64,000 nucleotides of DNA. Origin: Kingella_B sp963529665 (GTDB lineage Bacteria > Pseudomonadota > Gammaproteobacteria > Burkholderiales > Neisseriaceae). Made by a program: the position numbers and the translations under genes. Positions 32,966 to 40,995 of the stretch are shown here, piece after piece. The first letter of the stretch is position 1. The number at the start of each line of letters is the position of its first letter. Location: positions 62,001 to 126,000 of the forward strand of contig CAUSAG010000003.1 of the NCBI GenBank assembly GCA_963529665.1. The letters are read 5' to 3'. The notes below the pieces were generated by a model. It ran no database searches. It was not told where the DNA came from and saw only the letters and a program-made list of their open reading frames with translations.

Positions 32966-33901
32966 ATGACTGTCCCATCTTTTGAAAATCTCCGTTTGTA
33001 CATTCTCAAACATTTAGCCAATGGTGGAATCTGGCGCAAAGCTCAATTAGTTGAACCGATTGCAGCACATTTTAATTTGAGTGACGAAGACATCGCGCAA
33101 GAATACGAATCAGGCAACGGCGCGATATTGGCTGACCGCGTCTCTTGGGCATTGAGCTATCTCGCGTTAAGCGGATTACTCACACGCCCCAAACGCGGTC
33201 ATTACACGATTACCGATTTAGGCAAAAGATATGCGTCAAAAAGTGAAGCGGAAATTACAGCCTACATCAAACAAAAAATGGCAGAGCGCGAACAAACGCA
33301 AAAATTAGATAACCAAGAAATAACCGTTGGCGCAGAAGAAGTAAACATTACTCCCAAAGAACAGCTTGAAGCCTCATTCCATGCCATTCGCCAAGAAGTT
33401 TACCGCGAAATTTTAGATACCATTTTAAGCAAAACATCGCAGGCTTTTGAAAAGCTAGTCATTGATTTATTGCAAAAAATGGGCTACGGCGGCAGGTTAG
33501 AAAAATCTGCCCAAGTAACGCGCCCAAGCCACGATGGTGGCATAGATGGCGAAATCCGCGAAGATGTATTAGGGCTAGGCAGAATTTTTATTCAAGCCAA
33601 ACGTTATCAAACCGATGACACCATTGGTCGCCCTTACATTCAAGCATTTGTTGGCGCATTACAAGGACAACACGCCGATAAAGGTGTTTTCATTACTACG
33701 GCACGATATTCTGCCGAAGCCATTCATTATGCACAAAATCTTTCATCTACCCGAGTGGTCTTAATTGACGGCTTGCAATTAGCTGAATATATCTACCGCT
33801 ATGATGTTGGTATGCAAACCGAGCAAACCTTTACCATTAAAAAATTAGACAGCGATTTTTGGGACGAAATGCCTGATGATGCAAATAAACCCATTAAATA
33901 G
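32966..33901 (+). CDS. mrr: Mrr-type restriction endonuclease
   Basis: 311 residues. An N-terminal Mrr_N winged-helix (about 1-90; ILADRVSWALSYLALSGLLTRPKRG) binds DNA; the C-terminal Mrr catalytic domain has D194 in HDGGIDGEI and Q210-x-K212 in IFIQAKRY, the PD-(D/E)XK variant of this family. Mrr cuts methylated foreign DNA and works without a cognate methyltransferase. The gene is more AT-rich than its neighbours and holds no full DUS, which suggests recent acquisition. No ribosome site is seen. Confidence 0.92.
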   Translation: MTVPSFENLRLYILKHLANGGIWRKAQLVEPIAAHFNLSDEDIAQEYESGNGAILADRVSWALSYLALSGLLTRPKRGHYTITDLGKRYASKSEAEITAYIKQKMAEREQTQKLDNQEITVGAEEVNITPKEQLEASFHAIRQEVYREILDTILSKTSQAFEKLVIDLLQKMGYGGRLEKSAQVTRPSHDGGIDGEIREDVLGLGRIFIQAKRYQTDDTIGRPYIQAFVGALQGQHADKGVFITTARYSAEAIHYAQNLSSTRVVLIDGLQLAEYIYRYDVGMQTEQTFTIKKLDSDFWDEMPDDANKPIK

Positions 33902-34011
33902 TCGCATAGACTACCTGAAAACACAGTAAAGCATTAAAATCCGCGTTTTCGTTTCAAGCAAACGCGCAACCGTTTTATTCAAACAATCTATCTTAATTTA
34001 GAAAGAAAACC

Positions 34012-35820
34012 ATGCGTACCAACTACTGCGGCTTAATCAACGAAGCCTATCTAGACCAAACCGTAACCGTAAAAGGTTGGGTGCACCGCCGCCGCGACCA
34101 CGGTGGGGTTATTTTTATTGACCTGCGCGACCGCGAAGGCATCGTGCAAGTGGTGATAGACCCCGACACGCCCGAAGCCTTTGCGCTGGCCGATTCCGCG
34201 CGTAACGAGTTCGTGCTCAGCATCACAGGGCGCGTGCGCCATCGCCCCGCAGGCACCACCAACGACAAAATGGTGTCGGGCAAAATTGAAATTCTCGCCA
34301 AAGAAATTGAGATTTTGAACCCCGCTGCCACGCCGCCGTTTATGATTGACGATGAAAACATCAGCGAAACTGTGCGCCTGCAAAACCGCGTGATTGACCT
34401 GCGCCGTCCCGTGATGCAGCGCAATTTGCGCCTGCGCTACCAAGTGGCCATGGGCGTGCGCCGTTACTTGGACGCGCAAGGCTTTATTGACATTGAAACG
34501 CCGATGCTCACCCGCTCCACGCCCGAAGGCGCGCGCGACTATCTCGTGCCTAGCCGCGTGCATCCTGGCGAATTTTTCGCGCTGCCGCAATCGCCCCAGC
34601 TGTTCAAGCAACTGTTGATGGTGGCAGGCTTTGACCGCTACTACCAAATCACCAAATGCTTCCGCGACGAAGACTTGCGCGCCGATCGGCAGCCTGAATT
34701 CACCCAAATTGACTTGGAAACTTCGTTCCTAAACGAAGACGAAATCATGAGCATCACCGAAGGCATGGCAAAACAAGTGTTCAAAGACGCGCTGGGCGTG
34801 GATTTGGGCGACTTCCCGCGTATGCCATACAGCGAAGCCATGTTTAAATACGGCTCAGACAAGCCCGATATGCGCGTGTCGCTGGCGTTCACCGAGTTAA
34901 CAGACGTGATGAAATCGGAAGAATTCAAAGTGTTCCGCGCCGCCGCCGATATGCCGAATGGGCGCGTGGTGGCGTTGCGCGTGCCAAACGGGGCGAAATT
35001 GAGCCGTAAAGACATCGATGAATACACCAAATTTGTCGGCATTTACGGCGCAAAAGGTTTGGCGTACATCAAAGTGAACGATGTGAACAATTTGAGCAAC
35101 GGCGAAGACAGCGGCTTGCAATCGCCGATTGTGAAATTCCTATCCGAAGGCTGCCTGAAAACCATTGTTGAGCGCACAGGCGCGCAAAACGGCGACTTGA
35201 TTTTCTTCGGCGCAGATAAAGCCAAAGTGGTAAACGAAGCGATTGGCGCATTGCGGATTAAAGTCGGACACGAACACGGCGCGGCAGATGGCTATTTTGT
35301 GGACGAATGGAAACCACTGTGGGTGGTGGATTTCCCCATGTTTGAATACGACGAAGAAGAAAACCGCTACACCGCGATGCACCACCCGTTCACATCGCCC
35401 AAAGCGGGGCATGAAGATTTGATGGAAACGCAGCCTGAAAACTGCCTCGCCCGCGCTTACGATATGGTGTTGAATGGCTGGGAAATCGGCGGCGGCTCCA
35501 TCCGTATCCACCGCGCCGACGTGCAGGAAAAAGTGTTCGCCGCGCTGAAAATCAGCCCCGAAGAACAGCAGGAAAAATTCGGCTTCTTGCTGGATAACCT
35601 GAAATTCGGCGCGCCCCCACACGGCGGCTTGGCGTTTGGCTTGGATCGCTTGGTTACGTTGATGGCAGGCGCAGAATCCATCCGCGATGTGATTGCCTTC
35701 CCCAAAACGCAACGCGCGCAAGACTTGCTGGTGGATGCGCCCAACAGCGTGGACGAAAAACAATTACGCGAATTGAGCTTGCGTTTGCGCGTGAAGCAAA
35801 GTGAGAGCAAAGAAGCATAA
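34012..35820 (+). CDS. aspS: Aspartyl-tRNA synthetase
   Basis: 602 residues, bacterial type with a GAD insertion domain. It charges tRNA-Asp (or both tRNA-Asp and tRNA-Asn if the cell uses the indirect route). The OB-fold anticodon domain is at the front (VTVKGWVHRRRDHGGVIFID); class II motif 2 is KCFRDEDLRADRQPEFTQID and motif 3 GLAFGLDRLVTLMAG. In-frame DUS encode GCLKT and TQPEN. AGAAAG precedes the ATG. Confidence 0.97.
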   Translation: MRTNYCGLINEAYLDQTVTVKGWVHRRRDHGGVIFIDLRDREGIVQVVIDPDTPEAFALADSARNEFVLSITGRVRHRPAGTTNDKMVSGKIEILAKEIEILNPAATPPFMIDDENISETVRLQNRVIDLRRPVMQRNLRLRYQVAMGVRRYLDAQGFIDIETPMLTRSTPEGARDYLVPSRVHPGEFFALPQSPQLFKQLLMVAGFDRYYQITKCFRDEDLRADRQPEFTQIDLETSFLNEDEIMSITEGMAKQVFKDALGVDLGDFPRMPYSEAMFKYGSDKPDMRVSLAFTELTDVMKSEEFKVFRAAADMPNGRVVALRVPNGAKLSRKDIDEYTKFVGIYGAKGLAYIKVNDVNNLSNGEDSGLQSPIVKFLSEGCLKTIVERTGAQNGDLIFFGADKAKVVNEAIGALRIKVGHEHGAADGYFVDEWKPLWVVDFPMFEYDEEENRYTAMHHPFTSPKAGHEDLMETQPENCLARAYDMVLNGWEIGGGSIRIHRADVQEKVFAALKISPEEQQEKFGFLLDNLKFGAPPHGGLAFGLDRLVTLMAGAESIRDVIAFPKTQRAQDLLVDAPNSVDEKQLRELSLRLRVKQSESKEA

Positions 35821-35834
35821 TCGGCAAGCATGAC

Positions 35835-35878
35835 AAAGGCAGCCTGAAAACGTTAAGCGCGTTTTCAGGCTGCCTTTT
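35835..35878 (+). terminator. aspS terminator (inverted DUS pair)
   Basis: AAAGGCAGCCTGAAAACG (35835-35852) and its complement (35860-35877) with a TTTTAT end. It lies between aspS and the convergent iscA and can serve both. Confidence 0.8.
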
Positions 35879-35901
35879 ATTGCGTTCGAAGCGCGTTGCG
35901 T

Positions 35902-36222
35902 TTAAACGTGGAAGCTCTCGCCGCAGCCGCAGCTTTCCTTTACATTCGGGTTTTCAAATTTGAAGCCTTCCTGCAAACCGTCTTTGGCATAGTCCACCTG
36001 CGTGCCGTCCAAGTAAACCAAACTTTTCGGGTCCACAAACACTTTCACGCCGTCCTGCTCGAACACTTGGTCTTCGGGCTGGATGTCGTCCACAAATTCC
36101 AGCGTGTAGGCCATGCCGGAGCAGCCGCTGGTTTTCACGCCGATGCGGACGCCTTCGCCTTTGCCGCGTTTGGCGATGAAATTGCGGATGTGGTCGGCGG
36201 CGTTTGAGGTAATCGTAATCAT
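35902..36222 (-). CDS. iscA: Iron-sulfur cluster assembly protein IscA
   Basis: 106 residues from the ATG at 36220-36222 (GAGGAAA upstream). The three conserved cysteines are C34 (KTSGCSGMAY), C98 and C100 (ESCGCGESF), so it is a normal A-type carrier that passes clusters from IscU to targets. It would be expected close behind iscU; here about 3.4 kb of unrelated genes lies between them on the same strand. Confidence 0.95.
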   Translation of the reverse strand: MITITSNAADHIRNFIAKRGKGEGVRIGVKTSGCSGMAYTLEFVDDIQPEDQVFEQDGVKVFVDPKSLVYLDGTQVDYAKDGLQEGFKFENPNVKESCGCGESFHV

Positions 36223-36260
36223 GGTGTTTTCCTCGTGATGATGAATGAAGTTGCGGTGGG

Positions 36261-36272
36261 TGCAGGCTGCTT
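36261..36272 (-). repeat. Foreign-dialect DUS AAGCAGCCTGCA
   Basis: TGCAGGCTGCTT on the plus strand is the exact complement of AAGCAGCCTGCA, the form I recall as another Kingella dialect (king3). The host dialect is AGGCAGCCTGAA. Exact copies recur only at 62065 and 62894; hybrids lie at 37720, 38086, 38608, 38655 and 62538. Confidence 0.7.
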
Positions 36273-36315
36273 TTGGCCAAAATCGGTTATTGGGCAAAGG
36301 CAGCCTGAAAACGGT

Positions 36316-37323
36316 TTATTGCCCTGCCTGCTGTGCATTCAGCGGCAGATATTCGGCAGGCACCCAACGGTAAGCTCGGCCGTCGCGCACAACGTGGCCG
36401 ATGCCGGGGAAAGGCAAGTGCGCGCCGCCTATCCACAGGCGGTTTTGCTGGGCAAGGCGGAAAATGCGGCGGCGCGTGGCCAAGGCGGCGGCGCGGTCGG
36501 CATCGTATTCAAACGTGGCTTCTGGGTGGCGGAACTGGACGGTGTGGCTGTGCACCACGTCGCCCCAAATCAAGAGGCGGTTTGCGCCCGTGCCGACCAG
36601 ATAGCCGCTCATGCCGGGGGTGTGGCCGAATTCGTCTATGGTTTCAATATCCTGAATGTTTTCGCCTTTGCGGAAGGTTTGGAACTTTCCGGCGGCCTGA
36701 TAGGGGGCGATGAATTTGGCGGCCATTTGTTTTACCTGTGTCAGCAGTTCAATTTCGCCGGCTTTGGCGGGCGATAGGAAGAAATCCACATCTTCTTTGG
36801 GTGCGTACACAACGGCATTGGGGAACAGGCGGTTGCCGTTTTTATCGATAAGGCCGCCTGCGTGGTCGGGATGCAGGTGGGTGAGGATGACGCGGCTGAT
36901 TTGCTCGGGGCGGATGCCTGCGGCGGCAAGGTTGGCGGAAATGTGTCCCATGCCTTCGCCCAGTTGCGAGCCTGCGCCGGTGTCAATCAGGGTAAGCTGC
37001 CCGTTTTGGTTGATGAGATAGGCATTAACGGCGGTCTGTATGCCGTTTTTGTCTTGCGGTGCGAACAGGGTTTGGAACAGGGCATCGCGGTTGGCGGCGG
37101 AAATGTTGAGCAGTTGTTTCGGGACGAGATTGAAGAAGCCGTCATACAGCGCGGTTACGGTGATGCCGTTGCCGAGTTTCATGTGGTAGTAACCGGCTGC
37201 CTGCTGCGTTGGGGCAGCGGTGGCTTGGGCGTGTGCAACGGGGGCTTCTTTGGCATATGCAGCAGGGGCGGCAAGTGCGGCGCAGAGGGCCAGGGTGCGG
37301 AATAGGGTTTTGGTGTGTGTCAT
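36316..37323 (-). CDS. Exported metallo-beta-lactamase-fold hydrolase
   Basis: 335 residues. A signal peptide ending AYA is followed by an MBL domain: LIDTGAGSQLGEGMG, the zinc motif HLHPDHAGG, GHTPGMSGYLV and WGDVVHSHTVQF with the later GAHLPFPG histidine. This is the periplasmic MBL subgroup without a clear substrate (lactonase- or quorum-quenching-like members exist). TAAGGAAA sets the start. It is the last gene of the block inserted before iscA; its GC-rich codons and foreign-dialect DUS nearby point to transfer from a relative. Confidence 0.85.
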   Translation of the reverse strand: MTHTKTLFRTLALCAALAAPAAYAKEAPVAHAQATAAPTQQAAGYYHMKLGNGITVTALYDGFFNLVPKQLLNISAANRDALFQTLFAPQDKNGIQTAVNAYLINQNGQLTLIDTGAGSQLGEGMGHISANLAAAGIRPEQISRVILTHLHPDHAGGLIDKNGNRLFPNAVVYAPKEDVDFFLSPAKAGEIELLTQVKQMAAKFIAPYQAAGKFQTFRKGENIQDIETIDEFGHTPGMSGYLVGTGANRLLIWGDVVHSHTVQFRHPEATFEYDADRAAALATRRRIFRLAQQNRLWIGGAHLPFPGIGHVVRDGRAYRWVPAEYLPLNAQQAGQ

Positions 37324-37393
37324 GGTGCGATTTCCTTACAGGGTGTTATCGGTTATGTTGTTTTCAGGCTGCCTGAAACGGCAGTTGGTGCGT

Positions 37394-37651
37394 TTACAGG
37401 CTGGTAACGAATGCCACCAGACCCAGTATCACACCGGGGGCGTTGGCAATGGCAACGGGTAGGTCGCGCGGTTTTTTCAATAGGCCGTATGCCACCCACA
37501 GCGTGCAGTTCACGGCGGCGGCAAGCGGCTGCCACGGCGAGCCTTTCGAGCCGGCCAGATTGGCTTGGATTTGCGGAATGTAGGCCACATACATACACAC
37601 GGCGGTGATGGTGGCGACGACGGACAGGATTTTGACTTGTTTTTCGTTCAT
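37394..37651 (-). CDS. SemiSWEET-family sugar transporter
   Basis: 85 residues with three membrane helices: about 7-27, 40-58 and 66-84. The PQ-loop signature YIPQIQANL is in helix 1. SemiSWEETs are half-size sugar facilitators that work as dimers. AGAAAGGAAAA provides a strong ribosome site. It lies within the block inserted between iscU and iscA; substrate unknown. Confidence 0.82.
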   Translation of the reverse strand: MNEKQVKILSVVATITAVCMYVAYIPQIQANLAGSKGSPWQPLAAAVNCTLWVAYGLLKKPRDLPVAIANAPGVILGLVAFVTSL

Positions 37652-37760
37652 GGGTTTTCCTTTCTATGAATGTTCAAAAAAAAAATGCGTGATAACCAAT
37701 GGCATGGAAAATGGCAGGGTGCAGACTGCTTTTTCGGATTTTGGCTGCATTACGGCTGTG

Positions 37761-37804
37761 TTTTAGCTTCGCAGAAACTTCGTTTTAGCTTCGCAGAAAC
37801 TTCG
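37761..37804 (+). repeat. Perfect 22 bp tandem duplication
   Basis: TTTTAGCTTCGCAGAAACTT followed by CG, repeated exactly twice, running straight into a TTTTCAGGCTGCC DUS. Single related units are at 12749, 42278 and 50823. Confidence 0.75.
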
Positions 37805-37807
37805 TTT

Positions 37808-38047
37808 TCAGGCTGCCTTCTGCCGCTTTGCCCAGTCCACGGCGGCCTGCATGGCGGCGCGTGCCTGTGGGCTGTTTTTCCAGCAGGTGCTGCCGGTGAG
37901 CGCCACGCCCTGTTGCAGCATATCGTCCACATTGGCGGCGGCGAGCTTGGCCACGTCGTCCAAGCCCATTTGCTGTAAGCGTTGCAGCACGGTTTTGCCG
38001 ATGCCTTTTTCAGCGAGCAGGGATTGGGTTTCTTCTTGGCTGAACAT
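37808..38047 (-). CDS. Small helix-hairpin-helix protein
   Basis: 79 residues. LLAEKGIGKTVLQRLQQMGLDDVAKLAAANVDDM reads as a helix-hairpin-helix nucleic-acid or protein-binding motif with the GIGKTVLQRL hairpin; the end (ALTGSTCWKNSPQARAAMQAAVDWAKRQ) is helical. I do not know a characterised homologue. AAGGAGC sets the start. It is part of the inserted block and is transcribed with the GNAT and SemiSWEET genes. Confidence 0.65.
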   Translation of the reverse strand: MFSQEETQSLLAEKGIGKTVLQRLQQMGLDDVAKLAAANVDDMLQQGVALTGSTCWKNSPQARAAMQAAVDWAKRQKAA

Positions 38048-38115
38048 AGGCTTGCTCCTTATTCGTGTTTCGCAATGTTTGGGGGTGCAGGCTGCCTGAA
38101 ACCACCTGCCCTGCC

Positions 38116-38592
38116 CTACGCGCCACCGTGCAACACCAGCCGCATCACCGACACGGTTTCACCGTTGTGCGGCCGCGTTTCGATTTCGCGCCAGCCGTAT
38201 TTGGCATATACCGCCTGCACGTCGGGGGTGTAAAGATAGAGTTCGGGCAGGCCGAGCCGCCGCGCTTCAAGCAGGGCGTGTTCCACCAGATGCCTGCCCA
38301 CGCCGCGCCCGCGTGCTTCGGGCAACACGAACACGTCGCCCAGCCAGTATTCGTATTGCGGCAGTGCAGCGATGTCGTGCCGTTTCAGTGCTGCCGAGCC
38401 GAGCAGCCGTCCGCCGTCCACCGCCAGCCAAGCAAGCGGCAGGCCGTGGCCTTCCAAGCAGCGGGCGTAATAGGCGCGGATTTTTTCCACGTTCTGCCAC
38501 GGTGCGAAGTCGTGCCATTCGGCGTGCAGGGCGTGCGCGAGGGTGTCAATATGCTGCGGCTGTTCTGCCAGCGGGACGATGTTTATCGGCAA
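38116..38592 (-). CDS. GNAT family N-acetyltransferase (TTG start)
   Basis: 158 residues. Motif A is DVFVLPEARGRGVGRHLVEHA, where RGRGVG binds acetyl-CoA. No ATG precedes the domain; the TTG at 38590-38592 is chosen because GGAGG lies 6-7 nt before it, giving a protein that begins MPINIVPLAEQ. The frame remains open to a further TTG at 38604. It belongs to the block inserted in the isc operon, with hybrid-dialect DUS on both sides (38086 and 38608). Substrate unknown. Confidence 0.78.
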   Translation of the reverse strand: MPINIVPLAEQPQHIDTLAHALHAEWHDFAPWQNVEKIRAYYARCLEGHGLPLAWLAVDGGRLLGSAALKRHDIAALPQYEYWLGDVFVLPEARGRGVGRHLVEHALLEARRLGLPELYLYTPDVQAVYAKYGWREIETRPHNGETVSVMRLVLHGGA

Positions 38593-38694
38593 AATAGCCT
38601 CCAAGGGTGCAGGCTGCCTGAACCTTTATCCGGCCTGCAACAGACGCATTGCGGTGCAGGCTGCCTTTGGGGCTTTCGGGTTACCTAAAAACCG

Positions 38695-39321
38695 TTAGGC
38701 GGCGAAGCGATCATACACGGCATCAATATCGGCGCAGGCGCGTTGAACCGCTGCTTCCCGATTATCACCCGATGTGCCTTCGGCGCGGACGGTGTCCACA
38801 GAAGCGAAACCCAAGAAGCCGCCGAGCAGGGATTTCAGGTAGCTTGAAGCGAAATCCATCTGCGCCATCGGACCTGCGGAATAAACGATGCTGCTGGCTT
38901 GCAACAGCAGCACTTTGTGTGCGCCCATCAGGCCTTGCGGTGCGCCGTCTTCGCCGAAACGGAAGGTTTCGCCGGCCACGACCAGATTGTCCAGCCAGTC
39001 TTTCAGGCGGGCGGGGATGCTGAAGTTGTACATCGGATAGGCGATAACGAGACGGCGGGCGGATTTCACTTGGTTCACCACCGACATCATCCGAGCAAAT
39101 AACGCTGCCTGTTCCGCATTCGGCTGCTGCCTTTGGAACACGGTGGCGATAAACATTTCCACCGCAGCCTTGTCCAACGGCTGGATGTCGGTTTCCGCCA
39201 GATTGACGGTTTGCACGCTGCCTGCGGGCAGCTTGGCCAGCAGGTGGGCAACCATGCGGTTGGTGGCGGACATGGATGAATGCGGATTGGGATGGGCGTT
39301 GATAATCAGGGTATCGGTCAT
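38695..39321 (-). CDS. azoR: FMN-dependent NADH-azoreductase AzoR
   Basis: 208 residues, flavodoxin-like. LIINAHPNPHSSMSATNRMV is the FMN phosphate loop; YPMYNFSIPARLKDWLDNL and the YSAGPMAQMDFASSYLKSLLGF region identify AzoR. It reduces quinones and azo compounds with NADH. It is the first gene of the block between the zinc-finger gene and iscA. A DUS-like TTTCAGG lies nearby, but the gene itself has none. Confidence 0.88.
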   Translation of the reverse strand: MTDTLIINAHPNPHSSMSATNRMVAHLLAKLPAGSVQTVNLAETDIQPLDKAAVEMFIATVFQRQQPNAEQAALFARMMSVVNQVKSARRLVIAYPMYNFSIPARLKDWLDNLVVAGETFRFGEDGAPQGLMGAHKVLLLQASSIVYSAGPMAQMDFASSYLKSLLGGFLGFASVDTVRAEGTSGDNREAAVQRACADIDAVYDRFAA

Positions 39322-39383
39322 TTTGAAGGTCTTTCTGTAAATTGAAAAACTGGGTTGCTATGGATTTATCGGTTTCAGGCTGC

Positions 39384-39650
39384 CTATTTCAGCTGGCTGT
39401 CCTTGCTGCCGCGCCGGTTGTAGGCAGCCTGAAAACGCTGTTGCTTGTCCGCCTCTTCTTGGCAGGCAATGCACAACTGCACGCCGGGTAGGGCGCGGCG
39501 GCGGGCTTCGGGAATTGGCTCGCCGCATTCGGCGCATTCGCGGGCGCTTTCGCCGGAGGGCAGGTTTTGCCGGGCGGCAGCCAACGCGTCGTCCAAATTG
39601 GCGTCGATTTGCGCCTGCTCCGCGCCGTCGGGCGCCCAGCCGCCGGCCAT
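39384..39650 (-). CDS. DksA/TraR-type C4 zinc-finger protein in the isc operon
   Basis: 88 residues. The C-terminal half has an intact C4 finger: CAECGEPIPEARRRALPG and then CIACQEEAD, as in TraR or YbiI. The front half is an acidic helix (DANLDDALAAARQ). TraR-like proteins bind RNA polymerase without the DksA arms. Its ATG starts 1 nt after the iscU stop, and its ribosome site is inside iscU, so the two are translationally coupled. The tail encodes a DUS (RFQAAYNRR). Confidence 0.82.
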   Translation of the reverse strand: MAGGWAPDGAEQAQIDANLDDALAAARQNLPSGESARECAECGEPIPEARRRALPGVQLCIACQEEADKQQRFQAAYNRRGSKDSQLK

Positions 39651-39651
39651 A

Positions 39652-40035
39652 TTAAGCGCCTTTTTTCTTTTTATAATCCGCCACGGCGGCTTTCACCGCG
39701 TCTTCCGCCAAAATCGAGCAGTGGATTTTCACGGGCGGCAGTTCCAGTTCTTCGGCAATTTCGCTGTTTTTGATGGCCAGCGCATCATCCAGGCTTTTGC
39801 CTTTCACCCATTCGGTAATCAGGCTGGACGAGGCAATGGCGGAGCCGCAGCCGTAGGTTTTGAATTTGGCGTCTTCGATGATGCCTTGGTCGTTCACTTT
39901 GATTTGCAGGCGCATCACGTCGCCGCAGGCGGGCGCGCCCACCATGCCGGTGCCGACGTCGCTGTCGTCTTTGTCGAACGTGCCGACGTTGCGTGGGTTT
40001 TCGTAATGGTCGATGACTTTGTCGCTGTATGCCAT
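39652..40035 (-). CDS. iscU: Iron-sulfur cluster scaffold IscU
   Basis: 127 residues. The three cluster ligands are C37 (GAPACGD), C63 (YGCGSA) and C106 (KIHCSIL), with the conserved aspartate next to C37; the chaperone-binding LPPVK precedes C106. IscU receives sulfur from IscS and builds the cluster. TAAGGAA sets the start. It is separated from iscS by an AT-rich lipoprotein gene of 0.7 kb. Confidence 0.97.
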   Translation of the reverse strand: MAYSDKVIDHYENPRNVGTFDKDDSDVGTGMVGAPACGDVMRLQIKVNDQGIIEDAKFKTYGCGSAIASSSLITEWVKGKSLDDALAIKNSEIAEELELPPVKIHCSILAEDAVKAAVADYKKKKGA

Positions 40036-40110
40036 GATGTGAGTTCCTTATGGTTGTGTGGTTAAATAAAGTTCGTTAATAGCAAGTTTCAGGCTGCCTG
40101 AAAAATATCA

Positions 40111-40809
40111 TTAATGTTTAGAACAGCCCACTGCCCTTGAAGTGGTTGGTGTTAGATTAACCACTTTGCTGTTGGTAATATCAAATAGGTAATATGAATA
40201 TTCGTATCTGTTGGTGGACGTTGAACCTCCACTTGCGTTAGGTATGGAGCTAAATTCATAATTATTTTGTATCACAATTTCGTAATCATGATTGGCATTG
40301 GGGATAAATGATAAGCCAAAACCATATTCAGTTTCCGCACTTGCACCAAATAGCACAGATATTGGGCTCAATTGGTCGCCTACTTTTTGCATAAATATAA
40401 CCAATGGTTCCCTTGCATTAACTTTCAATTCTCGTGCTGCATAAGTTTTGCTCCATAAAGGTACGTCAAAATTTTGATGCAGATAAGTTAAATCAATCTT
40501 TGGCATGCCTAGCGAGGAGTAAACGGGAAATTCTTTTAATGCCCATTTATATTCACCAAACCAAAAACTTCTTTTTTCAGTACGAGTTGGCATTTTGTCT
40601 ACTAACCGTGCCACATTATCGGACAATGAAATGCAGTTTGAATTGGGAATAACAAATACTTTCGGCTGATTTGTAACTACTTTTAAATTTGCTGTTTGAG
40701 GCGATGTAACCTGTATATCCATGCGATGTGTGTCAAAATTTTCCATCGCAGTGCAGGCAGATAAAGCCACAGTAATGCTTATGACAAGATAGGTTTTTAC
40801 AGTATTCAT
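40111..40809 (-). CDS. AT-rich hypothetical lipoprotein inserted between iscS and iscU
   Basis: 232 residues. Lipobox LSAC (Cys19) after MNTVKTYLVISITVALSAC predicts a membrane-anchored protein. The rest is beta-rich and has no family I know (TNQPKVFVIPNSNCISLSDN, later NANHDYEIVIQNNYEF). Its codons are far more AT-rich than those of iscS and iscU on either side, and it contains no DUS. GAGAGAA precedes the ATG. Most likely an acquired gene placed inside the operon; its transcript may be shared. Confidence 0.75.
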   Translation of the reverse strand: MNTVKTYLVISITVALSACTAMENFDTHRMDIQVTSPQTANLKVVTNQPKVFVIPNSNCISLSDNVARLVDKMPTRTEKRSFWFGEYKWALKEFPVYSSLGMPKIDLTYLHQNFDVPLWSKTYAARELKVNAREPLVIFMQKVGDQLSPISVLFGASAETEYGFGLSFIPNANHDYEIVIQNNYEFSSIPNASGGSTSTNRYEYSYYLFDITNSKVVNLTPTTSRAVGCSKH

Positions 40810-40995
40810 ATTAAATATAATATTCTCTCATAACGCGCCTGAATTATTTATTCGGCAGAAATATTTTACTATTGAATGAGCCAATCATTTTTTATTGCTA
40901 ATTGCGTAATAAACAAACACATTTATTGTGTTGTAAATGAGATTTGGTGGGCAACAAGTTGCCCACCCTACGTTTGTTTTCAGGCAGCCTGAAAA

